Assembly: GCA_014621425.1 (NCBI GenBank)
Contig: JAANBB010000547.1
Coordinates: 1-23,488 of the forward strand
Source: Cylindrodendrum hubeiense
Taxonomy: Eukaryota > Ascomycota > Sordariomycetes > Hypocreales > Nectriaceae
Reading direction: 5' to 3'
DNA: 23,488 nucleotides
Part shown: in pieces, positions 1 to 9,930 of the stretch
Position numbering within the stretch: position 1 is the first letter of the stretch
Layout of the letters: each line of letters begins with the position of its first letter
The notes under the pieces: generated by a model
The model's input: the letters and a program-made list of their open reading frames with translations, nothing else
Told to the model about the DNA's origin: nothing
Database searches by the model: none
Translations under genes and position numbers: made by a program

Positions 1-684
1 ATAAATACAGGGGGTCTAGCAGGGGACTATTGACCAAGGGGGGGATCGTCAATGCGCCAGGCGTCAGCCGCGGCTCCGATGTCAAAGGTAGGGTACGTTG
101 GCGGTTTGGCGTAACAGCGGGAACTGCCACTGGGATCTGACTTTTAGGGGGGTGGACAAAGCATACGTCACTCACCTGGGGCCCGTCCGGGCTTCCTACA
201 GCAGCCAGTTCTACAAACTGCAAGAGAAAACTTTTGTTCTATGTAATATTCTAGCATTTGACTGCGGGGTTTATATTTTACCCAAAACAGCGACGCAATG
301 GCCATGAGTCAGGGCGCAAAGCTACATGCTTCTTCCTTTGACCTGTTGTGAGCGACATGTTTGGTGGGGGTGGTCGCTGCGTGACGGAGCGATGGTCCGT
401 TGATAGGCACCTTGGATGGACGGGTTCACGGGTGACTGGGCAGATGGAGGGTGGTCACCAGATAACATTGTTCAATACCTGGGGTTCATGCGGCCATAAT
501 GGAGCCACTGCGACGGTCATCCATTGAATTTTGCGGTTTCCTATCTCGCGTGCCTCATGCCATGTTACCCTCCAAAGATCCAGCCTCTGATGTCGGTGCA
601 CCCAAACCATCCATCCCGACAGTGGAGGTGGCACCGACAGTCATGTGCTACGACACCACAACAATAGGGCCTCTACCTAGGCAT
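1..684. other. Left-edge stretch without a recognisable gene
   Basis: No open frame here has a recognisable protein pattern, and the short frames present (about 70-110 codons) have the composition of chance ORFs. The right part must contain the 3' UTR of the aldo/keto reductase gene, whose stop codon is at 685-687 on the minus strand. I see no tRNA, repeat array or mobile element. Confidence 0.5.
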
Positions 685-1809
685 CTATTTCGCCTCCGCA
701 CCAAACAGCGATGCTTGAACATCGTAGGTATAATCAAGGTCTCCGTGCCAGTAGTTAGCCGTGTCCGCCTTGGACAGTATCCACGCCTCATCCAGCGCCT
801 CCACCACATCCTCCGGCAGAGGACCCTTCTCTAGGTCGTTCAGGTTGCTCTCTAGCTGGGCAAGGCTCGAGGCTCCGATAAGGATACCGTCATTGCCACC
901 CTCGAGCTTCAGTGCAGAGTGGTGGATCATCCACCGCAGGGCCGTCTCGACCATCGTCAGGTTGTTCTTCTCCACCGCAACCTCAATCGTCTGCAGAGCC
1001 TTGAAGGTGCTGTCCCGGTAATACCGATCGCGGTATGCCTGACCCGATGACGAATCCAAGGAGAAGCGACCGCTCTCCACGACCATGTCCTTCGACTTGA
1101 TCTTGCCGGAGAGGAGTCCGCCAGCAATGGGGTTGTACACAACGACATCCAGTCCGTAGCGGCGGCAGGCCACTAACAGCTCTGGCTCGATGCTTCGGGT
1201 GATGCAGTTGTACATGCCCTGGTACACAGAGGGCTTTACCCATTTATTGTATTTGCAGATGGAGATGACCTCGGCCACCTCGAAGGCAGTCAAGTTGCTG
1301 ACACCGAATCGCACAAACTTGCCTGCCTTGTGCAGCTTATCCATTGCCTCAAGCGTCTCAGCGAAGGGAGTGCCTCGATCTGCGCGGTGGAGGTAAAGCA
1401 ACTTGGGTCAAGTCAGCGACATGATTTTGACCGAGGCCGGCCACCGTTGAGGGATGAGGGCAATATGGCTTACATCAATACAGTCCGTACCAAGATCCTT
1501 CAAGCTCGTCTCAACCGACGCAAAGACCTTATCCGCAGTGTTGTCGCCAGGCTTTGCCGGGTACATAACCTTGGTGGCCAGAGTGAGGCCCCTCTCTTTC
1601 CATCCAGCCTGCGCGGTCCATCCCTCCTGCTGGCCTCCGACGTATACTCGGGCTGTGTCTACCTCGTTGTACCCCCTAGACTGGAAGAGGTCGAGGCTCT
1701 TCTTAAATGTGTCTTGGTCAGTGACTCGGGCGATAGCTCCTCCAGGAGGTCCAAAGGTCATGAGACCCAGGATGATGCGCTTGTTCGCCTTCTGTGCGAT
1801 GAGAGGCAT
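685..1809 (-). CDS. Aldo/keto reductase, AKR7 (aflatoxin-aldehyde reductase-like) type
   Basis: Two exons, 1809-1474 and 1401-685, are joined across a 72-nt intron (donor gtaagc, branch ctgac, acceptor aag), giving a 350-residue protein. AKR7-type enzymes reduce aldehydes, including dialdehydes and succinic semialdehyde, with NADPH in the cytosol. The catalytic tetrad is visible: D51 and Y56 in the VDTARVY motif, K80 in LATKVMYP and H117 in LLYLHRAD, the last motif being completed only by splicing. Further family hallmarks are the VYNPIAGGLLSGK stretch and the C-terminal cofactor-binding IGASSLAQLESNL. Length is close to the family norm (about 330). The start was chosen because the beta-barrel begins directly after it (RIILGLMTFG). 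The family is secure; the natural substrate cannot be read from the sequence. It is divergent from the CIA84-like gene, about 1.1 kb away. Confidence 0.92.
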
Positions 1810-1942
1810 CTTTGTGGCTTGAAATTGGTGTTACTGGTGATGAAATTTGGAGTCCGGATGGATGGGTAGGCGCAGATGTATTGGTGGTGAAAGCTAATCT
1901 ATTGATGCAGCACCACGCCTTTCGCCGGCGTGCGTGGGACAA

Positions 1943-1950
1943 TATATATA
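1943..1950 (-). promoter_or_regulatory. Possible TATA box of the aldo/keto reductase gene
   Basis: An uninterrupted TATATATA lies about 135 bp upstream of the start codon at 1809 on the minus strand. That distance fits a fungal core promoter with a 5' UTR of roughly 100 nt. The call rests only on motif and spacing. Confidence 0.4.
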
Positions 1951-2691
1951 CCTGGGGAGAGCACGACAACGACGGCCCCACCCCCGGTTACGAAAACCGG
2001 GCGGGGATGATAGCTGCAAAAGTGGTGGGTCAGATGAGTGCCGAGCTCTGGAAACTCGATTGTCTCCCTCGGAGTTTTCGCTAATTCCATGAACTTAATG
2101 GGCATAATTAGGTGGCTGTTGTGGTGTCCAGCGGTGCCGGCATTCGTTGCCGATCCGCGGCGCCCTCCCGATGACATAGTTTCCCTATCGGATTCCCCAC
2201 CGAGCGATCTCGCATGGACGATGGCTCGGCATATGGTAGACGTATGTCTAGTTACTCAGAGAATATCTAAGGGGAGAGTATTCACTGATAGCTTGAAATA
2301 TCCTTGTATTAACGGCCTAAATTCGTATCTATCACTCGATATGGGAACTCCCCGCTCAGAATGCGTCTCTCAGTGGAGTTACGCGAAGGCGCAATTTGTA
2401 ATCCACTGCGGGCAGACCAGTAACAACAACGTGGGACCCGTAACACCCCATGGGTTTCATCAAGCCAGAGGGACATTGTACTTATGAGTCACTTCCCGGG
2501 CCTACAATCTATGTTAAGTCCGGGAGTGAGGATAGAAATATGCGGAATAAGCATATTATTTGTACGACGTAGCAGATGGCAGCTGAAGGGTATTTTGGAT
2601 TTTGGAGGTGGGGGAGGATGACGTCCTGGCACCTTTGACCCCCGCCCCGCCCCTGTTGTCCTGAGCCGGGCCGGCTAAATCTCCGATGGGG

Positions 2692-2696
2692 CCAAT
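2692..2696 (+). promoter_or_regulatory. CCAAT box upstream of the CIA84-like gene
   Basis: CCAAT in the context ggggCCAATggcgg lies about 200 bp before the start codon at 2895. This is a usual position for the Hap/NF-Y complex, which in fungi often acts on genes for mitochondrial and respiratory proteins. The motif is short, so a chance match is possible. Confidence 0.35.
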
Positions 2697-2894
2697 GGCG
2701 GCGGCTTCGATTTTCGAGGTTGAGCGTGGATAGGACTGGGAGCTCCAGATTTCGTGTCAAGCTTCAGACTTCCGTCGCCTGCAATTCGTGTGATGCGGCG
2801 CCTCAAACATGCTTCTGTACGAATTGAATTCGCAGCCGCCCCGTTTTATTCTTGCTAACTCGCCCAGGCCCGCAATCTCATAGACTGATCCATC

Positions 2895-5321
2895 ATGAGG
2901 GCACACCTAGCCCGCCATGCTCGACGGGTCCTGATCCAGCACTCCCGCTCCCCGTCTTGCGCTCTCTATTCAGCTCCCACCCGACGGAGACAATTGATTC
3001 GGCCGATAGCCCACGGTGTCGTTTCGTACCGAACGTTTTTCGATGGTCTGTTCCAGAAGGCACCCCGAGAGGTGCGCCAACCCGAGTTTGAGCCGGGATG
3101 GATGAAGATCATGGTCTGGAGGAGTCGGATGCTCGATAACCTGCGCCCACCACCAACAAAGGAGCTTATCCAATGCTGGACCATATTTTTCAATGCGAAG
3201 CTTTCGAGCCGGGTGCCATTGAACGCTACCCAGGCCATCCAGTGCCGCCGACTTCTTGATTACCTCCTCCAAGAAATATCCGAAGCACCCGCGAAAACAC
3301 CCTTGAAACTGGAACGAAAGGACCTAAACAATGCCCTTACCGCCCTTCGAACCCTACGACCTCGTGAGAGAACTCCAAATCACCTAGACCTCGCCAAGAG
3401 CATATACTCTACTCTCAACTCAGGCGCTTTGGGCAAACAGAAGAAGGGTCGCGACACTGCCTTGTGGGCGCAATACATACACACCATCTGCCTCTATGGC
3501 GGATCTAAAGAAGCTCTTGAGATGCTCCACGCAAACTGGGACGATGTCATTGGGCTTGCAAAAAATGGCGACAACTTGGTGGTCCCAGTGGCTCAATGCT
3601 TGGCCCGGGAGGGCTGCGAGCAGGAGCTGGTAGAACTGCTTGAATATGCCGAGAAGAACGGCATTCCCTTTGACAAGGACACACAGGCAGCGATTGTCTC
3701 ATTCTTTGCCCAGCGTGACCAGGTCCCAGAGACAAAGCACTGGTTCGATAAACTGCCCGCATCTGGAAGACGCACCGCCGAAGTCTACCCCCTAGTTGCA
3801 ACATTTGCAGTCCGCAACAACGTACAAGAGTGGGCCGTGCCTCATTTCCTTGAGCTTGGTGACACAAAACCAGAGAAGCCTTACTGGGACAGTTTACTCC
3901 AGGCCATTCTTATCATGGGAAAGGGTCTGAAACAAGTGGAAGCCATGATGTCACATATGGCCGATTCAAATGGTCCTGTCAAGGCTGACACGTCGACGAT
4001 CAATGGTCTTCTCCGCGCTGCGGTCGACCTGAAGGACCCCATGTTGGCAGAGGATATCCTCTCGCTCGCTACAGAGAAGGATCTGAAGCTGGATGGCGAG
4101 ACTTACCTTATTCAAATGGGCCTCCGCTTGGAAGCAGGTTACCTGCCGGGCGTGCAGGCTGCATATAAGAATGCCAAGAAACTCGAGCCCTGGCACTCTA
4201 ACCCCGATCGGTGGTGGGAGTATTGCCAACTCCTCAACCAATACCTGAGTGTCCTTTGCGCTCAGAAGACAACAGATTTCAAGCTTCTCGGTGAGCATGT
4301 CAGCCTGGCCGAGGAAGACCAAGTGCAACTTGACCCGCAGACGATCGCCACACTCTGTATTAGGTTTCTAGAGAACGAGCAATACTTTGACGTGATGGAC
4401 ATCCTGTCAGTCCACGCCTTCCAGTTCAGCGCTGCGGAAAGAGAGATTGTTCAAGAGGCCTTCGTCAAGTTTTGTCTCGTTGAGACGAGCACCTCACGTG
4501 CATGGAGTAGCTACCAGTTGCTCCGGCAGTTTTTCCAGGATCTCAGTTTTGAACATCGGGTGAGCCTGATGCAGGTCTTTTTCGACCGAAAGCGCCCAGA
4601 CATGGCGTCGCATGTCTTTGGACACATGCGACAGCACAGGAACAGCGACAACCACCCACAACTCAGCACGTACATCAAGTTCTTTGAGGGTTTGGGTCAG
4701 CATCCTGATACCGAAGCCCTAGAGATGGTCTTCAACATGTTGAAGATGGACACAACCGTTCAACCAAACACACGGCTTTACACATCGCTGATCATCGCCC
4801 ACACTGCTTGTGATCGATCCCTCCAGGCATTGGACTTTTGGTCGGAGATCACATCATCAAGAGAGGGGCCCACCTATACCAGTCTTGAGGCCATCTTTTG
4901 GGCGCTGGAACGTAGACCAGGAGGGTCTAAGATGGCCCAGAAGGTCTGGAAAAGGATAGAAAAGATGGACGTGGATATCCCTCCGTCAGTGTACAACGCC
5001 TATGTCGGCGCCATTGCTGGAAGTGCGGAAGAGCAAGAAGCCCAAGACATTATTTTGAGGATGGGAAAAATCACAGGAGTTGAGCCGGATGCAATGACGT
5101 GAGTTTCAACCCCTCTATCCCATTGCCTGCTAGCACCGCTAACAAGAAACAGACTAGGCGTGGCGTACAATGGGTTTCCCGGGCAGCAACTACAGTCTAG
5201 GTTCCAGAGCTGGGCGAAAATGCGATACCCCGAGGTTTGGACAGAGCTGGAGAAGAAGGGAAAGCGAATGACGAGGGATTCGCTGTGTAAATTCAAGCTG
5301 AACCGAGTCTTCAAGGCTTGA
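2895..5321 (+). CDS. cia84: Mitochondrial PPR protein, CIA84-like complex I assembly factor
   Basis: Exons 2895-5098 and 5153-5321 flank a 54-nt intron (gtgagt, branch gctaac, acceptor cag) and encode 790 residues. CIA84 of Neurospora is a pentatricopeptide protein that binds an assembly intermediate of respiratory complex I together with CIA30; animals have the related PTCD1. The first 45 residues are rich in Arg and Ser with almost no acidic residues, as in a matrix presequence. The body is a string of helical hairpins of PPR type, clearest near residues 335-400 (SLLQAI, TINGLLRAAVDLKD) and 640-735 (RLYTSLIIAHTACDR, SVYNAYVGAIAGS). Exon 2 adds the conserved-looking tail LGVAYNGFPGQQLQSRF and a basic end. 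The assignment is from recalled family pattern and length, so PPR protein is firmer than the exact orthology. Confidence 0.85.
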
Positions 5322-5449
5322 GGTGTACCAAAAGATGTTTGTTGTAGACATGTATCTATACATAGTAGAGGTCGAAGCTGTTATACATATGACCAAATAA
5401 TGACCATGACATCCCCCACAAACGCCGGCAAGGCTCTAACGCAACACTT

Positions 5450-6067
5450 TTATCGTTGGCGCGACGAGAAGAATTGGTCACGCAGCATCTCGGGGTGGGC
5501 GTGCACCGTGGGGTAGAGACCCATGCCCTGGACTCGTCGGACCATCTTGGCGACCTTGCGCTGGTTGACAGGTCGGAGACGGGTCAACTTAGAGTGGTTG
5601 ATCATTCCGGAGGGGGTGGTGAAGTGCTCAATCAGTGAGAAGTTCTGCAGCATGCGTTAGCTCAAGCCCTCTGCCATCAATTCGGGAGGTTTGGTGGAGA
5701 AACCGACCTTGTACATGTCCAGAGGGTTAATGCCCAGGGAGTCGACAACATCGCTGTTGGGCAGCGACCTCTTGCGCCACTTCTGCATCTCAATGGGGCT
5801 CAGATCGTGTGGTGAGTAGACATCACCAGCCTGCCATCGGCGGGGCATCTGCCTGAGGTAGTCGTTGGACATCTTCTGGCTCTTGAGGAACTCCATCTGG
5901 GCCGTCTTCTCGCGGACGTAGGCAGCCGAGCGGACCTTGTAGCGGTCTAGTAGTCGTGCCGCGGCATCTCCACCACGTGCTGGTGCATTGCCTCCCCGGG
6001 GAGGGCCGTTGCTGTTGAGGTTGGAGAGGCGTTGAGGGCTGAAAGGGGGGGTGGACCAAGTAGACAT
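5450..6067 (-). CDS. RSM18: Mitochondrial small-subunit ribosomal protein bS18m
   Basis: Exons 6067-5708 and 5644-5450 surround a 63-nt intron with the strong branch point gagctaac, an acceptor cag and a weaker donor gtcggt, giving 184 residues. Exon 2 is the bacterial S18 core, with the signature of an rRNA-binding basic stretch: NHSKLTRLRPVNQRKVAKMV followed by RRVQGMGLYP. Exon 1 is the fungal N-terminal extension (ARLLDRYKVRSAAYVREKTAQ). The first 32 residues contain Arg and Ser but no acidic residues, which suits mitochondrial import. No in-frame ATG lies further upstream because TGA occurs six bases before the chosen ATG. A pyrimidine-rich acceptor-like site (ctttcag) at codon 10 leaves open a different first exon. 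The gene is tail to tail with the CIA84-like gene, with 128 bp between stop codons. Confidence 0.9.
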
Positions 6068-7173
6068 GGCCCGTCATCGGCTAGGATCCAGGACAGGGTA
6101 TTCCCAGCACGCAAATCCAGAGGCCATAGCTGGCGAGGTGAATGCTATTAAAATCGTGGTTCCAAAGAGTTGCGGTATGGGGAATGGGGACCAGAGAGTG
6201 GACTTGCAGCGGGAACCAGCAGCATCACCATGGCAAGGGGCATGGCCACCTAAGCCTTGAGCAGGCCGGTCTTGGTCTTGGGGGCACAAAGCACGATACC
6301 GGCTTGCATAATGCGTCGATAAGGAGGGGATCATATTAACGAGAAGCTGCCCGGGCAATCAGGAGTGGCCCGACTGGCTGCCGTAGACGAGACGACGCTG
6401 GGTCAACCCCAGCAACCTGGCCTGATGGGTACTTGGAGACTTGGGAGTCCAGTTGAAGCGGGCGCGGCCCCCGTAACTAGAGCAGTGTGGTTGCCGGCAG
6501 TTTTCGAGGAACGGAACACCCCTGCGGGTTAGCATGACGGGTCGCAGATCATGGCGTTGAAGGCCCCGTCCGAACCATGATCTCCACAAGGGAATTATCC
6601 GGGCAGGGTTCAGAACGATGCCATTTTGGAGGGGTCAGCCCGACCGTTACCGCCTAGACCTGGGCACCACCGACCAGAAGCTAACATGGACAGATCAGAA
6701 ATGGTCCATTTCCGCATCGGTTGCACTACCCCCTTTGCCTAATACTGCGACCGTTGAAGGGGAAGGGGTCATCGAGGCGCAGCAGGCTGTCGATCTGCAA
6801 GCTGATACGTGCAATTGGGTGTGAAACATCTCCAGGGACTTGATCCGTTTGACGTCGCCTGGGCTGGGGCCTGGGCGTGGACTTCAGCCAGGGTTGCAAT
6901 ACAGGGATGCAGCGCAGAGAGCAAAGGAACGGCAGCACAGAAGCATTGCAACGCAACAGTCCCGGGATCGACCCACCAACAGGCCCATGTGCTGGTCGAC
7001 AGTTGGTCGGGAGATGCCGAGGCCAGGTGTTGGGAATGGCCCGTTCTGGCTGTGGGCGACGTTGCTGCGACCAGGCCGGATGATCTAGGCTAAATGAGAC
7101 GGAAGCCGGCGGGGAGCTGGGAGCTGGGAGCTGCACGGTCAAGCTTCAGCAGATACGCGTCTGAGAAGCCGTA

Positions 7174-7197
7174 TTTCGCGGCCATGTTTCGCGGCCA
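7174..7197. repeat. Short direct repeat, 11 bp twice
   Basis: The unit tttcgcggcca occurs at 7174-7184 and again at 7187-7197, separated by two bases. No protein or structural role is evident. Confidence 0.6.
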
Positions 7198-8751
7198 AGT
7201 GCGTTTTCCTGCTCTAGCTTTGCCATTGCATCGCATCGTGCAATATGTGGGCGGCCGCACCGACAGTTGCTTCTGCCGAGCCAATCTGTGCGATTCCCCA
7301 CCATTGTCTGATCGTGTACCGCCTGATTCTGAGAGACGGTCGAAGCAGCCACCGTCAACCAGTCCAGCTTATCGCCAAGCAGTGGTGCCGCAGGTAAAAT
7401 CAGTGTCGTGCCTCCCACATTGGCTTCGGTGGTGCCAAGTGTATTTGGGACTAGCCCGTCCGAAAGCCGCAACGACTAGGGCGGCTGCTGGGCGAGATCT
7501 GTGGGACGCTTTTAGGATGGTGGCAGGCCACTCTGGGTGGCTTTAATTTCCCGAAGACGATCGCGTTGCAACACACCGTATTGTCAGTGCGGGCTTACCT
7601 GGGCCTGGGTGAAGCCGTTAGTGGAGCGAGAAGTGACAGACAAGACGGTGCCACGGTGCTACTGGTACGACCATGCCCCTTCATCCTCTAGAAGTTTGAC
7701 AGTCAGGGCTAAGGAGAGGGGGGCAAGGAAACGGCCAGGGCGGCGAGCTAGAAGAGGACGCGTTGATGTGGAGCCTGTCGGACGGAGGGACTGGGGCTAC
7801 GCATTGTCGCCCACCAAGTCTGTATGTATGGGGAGGGCCTTTGGGGTCTCCACGATCATCATAGTGGTGTTGAAAGTTGCAGGCACTGGAGTCGCCGGCA
7901 TCTCCCTACTAGGGCAGCTTGCCCCATGTTTCATGCGTGCGGTGTCGCAGGCTGGGATGATGCCGCCGGAGGATAACGTCGTAGGCAAGGTTGCTAGGTG
8001 GGATGGACGCAGGGAACTCTGGCGGAATTCAAGGTCGGCCAGGGCCAAGCCAGACCGAGGGAACGAGGGATGGGAAAGAAAGCTAACACGGTTTCGGCTG
8101 ACCCAAAGGGAAGCCCTGGTAACTGCAAGGATAGCTCATGCGTGTGCTTGCAGCAGACTTGGAGCCTCTATAGGGCCTAGGCCTAACGTGTCGGTGTGAC
8201 TAGCGGGGGAGGTGGCATTTTCGCATAAGTTGCCCTGGTAGGGCAGAGCAGACGCCTGCGAGCCCATCACCGTCAGGTGAAGCGAGCCCCCAAGAATAGC
8301 TTAGAGGTGGACGGGTCGATCCCCGGTAAACAAGACGGCGCCGGGTATGAAAGCCGTGAAGAGTCCGGCGGCCATAAGCTCCGGTTTCTGCAGGAGACGA
8401 CGACCAACGCGAGATAGTGTGTGTGTGGCTCCGCGTCTCTCTCGCCCTCTGTCTCGCTATACGGATGCGTGTCCCCGAGACGGTGTGTGCGTCCGTGTGT
8501 CCTACTATCCCCATCTGTTTATTGGAGGCGGCGGTGGGGGGCCGGCGGCAGAAACGGTCGCGGCAATGTAAAGGACGTGGTGACGCGTGAAGGCTTGAGA
8601 GGGAGAATACGGGACGCCCGTCGAACAAGTCACAGCGGAGAAGAGGCGGGGACTGGATGGAAACACTCGAGAGGCAATTGGGCAGGAGACAGCGGACGAG
8701 TGGGCGGGCCTCGTTGGGGCGAGGATGCACCTTCCATTCTGCTTGTGGAAA

Positions 8752-8800
8752 GCGAAGAAAGGAAAAAACAAACAAAAAAAAGGAAGGAAAGAAGGAAAAT
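8752..8800. repeat. Purine-rich, A-rich low-complexity tract
   Basis: Almost only A and G occur here (gaaagaaggaaaat-like words with A runs up to nine). It lies more than 1 kb before the MFS start codon. Such tracts are common nucleosome-poor elements in fungal intergenic DNA; a role here is not shown. Confidence 0.5.
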
Positions 8801-8917
8801 TCTCCGAGACCAGCGCCGCAGCACCTACCTCAGGTTGCACCCGGCATCGGTGCTCAAACATTAGCCACCCGGTTTCAACTGCTGGAGATGGGACGGATTA
8901 GCACGGACTAGTCCTGA

Positions 8918-9429
8918 TTATCTCTTGAGAAATCCCCAAATATCCCTGAGCCGTCTATCCCTGATTGACACTGCTGATACTCTAGCCCATGCACCGATTC
9001 GCGTCAGATCCGGGTGTCGTGTCGCCTTCGCGGGTTTCGTCTCATGTGTCCTGGGTCCCAGGCCCCCAGCTGAGCCCTGCCCTGTCGCAACCGTCCCAGC
9101 GTCCTCGCAGGGTTGGAGGCTGCCAAGGGATGGGGATGCTGGTCCAACTGGCTACAGTCCCCTGCTCCGTCCTCGTCGTCATGGATGGGGGATTGGTGGG
9201 TTGGCTCGAAATAGAAATAGAAATAGAACAGCCGGAACAGTTAATATATCAACTGCCCTGGTGATCCTTCGTTTGGTACCGAGGTACTGTATGGAGTTGC
9301 TGTCGTCTAAAGTTGGTAGCCAGTCAGGGCACGTGAACAACCCAAGCGTCCCGGACGTCGACATTCCCTGTCTCATCTATCTTGCATGACGATACATAAA
9401 TGTGCCTACTAATTATGTATGGGCTATCT
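8918..9429 (-). promoter_or_regulatory. Three HGATAR-type GATA sites upstream of the MFS gene
   Basis: AGATAA occurs on the minus strand at 8918-8923, and AGATAG at 9377-9382 and 9424-9429. HGATAR is the binding site of AreA/Nit2-class GATA activators, which control nitrogen-source permeases. The neighbouring MFS belongs to the Dal5-like family, so nitrogen regulation is plausible. Sites of six bases arise easily by chance and all are 0.5-1 kb from the start codon. Confidence 0.25.
9208..9225. repeat. Microsatellite (GAAATA)3
   Basis: Three perfect tandem copies of gaaata lie about 0.7 kb before the MFS start codon. There is no further evidence of function. Confidence 0.7.
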
Positions 9430-9930
9430 ATACATGCCACTCACAGTCTTATCCTGGGGGCCCCCTCCGCTGTTGGGGGTGGCGCCACGATTCAGCACTC
9501 GTCAGGTCAAGGCGGTCGCGCTGGCTGCAGAGCTGAAGCAGAGCAGCACAAGTTGTTCTCCATCTCTCGCTCTCTGCGGCTCCGCGCCACTGTAAGTCAT
9601 GTGTGTCTCTGCAACGACACCCGCAGCGACGGGACGATGAGGCAGACGGTGTCTTAGTGAGGCCGATCTCATGTGCATTTGCATTGGTGTCGTCCACATT
9701 ATGCAGCAACCAAGGCGATCGTGGGCGTCGTGTGCTGTGCTGTCGACGGTGCCGGCAGAAGCCACAGAGCCGAGCCAGTGACGAGTAATCTGCAATCCCG
9801 GGTGGGAATGGGGTCGAGGCCCGCCAGTTTGACAAGCAAGATCCTTCTTGTGATGCGCATCATAGGGCAGATCCTCCAATCTCCCAGCTTCCCACCAGGA
9901 CGGCGTTCCGCCTCTGTTTTTAGCAACACC

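Larger units (their letters stand above)
1810..2894. promoter_or_regulatory. Divergent intergenic region between the reductase and CIA84-like genes
   Basis: About 1.1 kb separates two divergently transcribed genes and should hold both promoters. A perfect 7-bp inverted repeat (cccggtt / aaccggg, 5-nt loop) lies at 1983-2001 and a CCAAT pentamer at 2692-2696. The longest plus-strand frame (2038-2487) shows no recognisable protein and is not called. Confidence 0.5.
6068..9930. other. Long GC-rich gene-poor stretch before the MFS gene
   Basis: In 3.9 kb I find no frame with recognisable domains. The longest, 7537-8199 (+) and 8200-8775 (-), are Arg/Pro/Ser-rich in the manner of chance ORFs in GC-rich DNA, and none is extended by convincing splice sites. 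Visible structure is limited to short repeats: tttcgcggcca twice at 7174-7184 and 7187-7197, gggagct three times near 7114-7134, a purine-rich tract near 8752-8800, and gaaata three times at 9208-9225. The right end should contain the MFS promoter. An undetected non-coding RNA or a species-specific gene cannot be excluded. Confidence 0.45.

Noticed and set aside
7537..8199. Plus-strand open frame of 220 codons
   Set aside because: The translation is Arg-rich with no recognisable motif, no splice-supported extension and no matching context; chance ORFs of this size are expected in GC-rich DNA.
8200..8775. Minus-strand open frame of 191 codons
   Set aside because: Low-complexity Ser/Pro/Arg/His translation from repeat-like DNA, with no domain pattern.
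6068..9930. RIP-degraded transposon
   Set aside because: The stretch is GC-rich without the TpA enrichment expected after RIP, and no transposase, reverse transcriptase or terminal repeats are visible.
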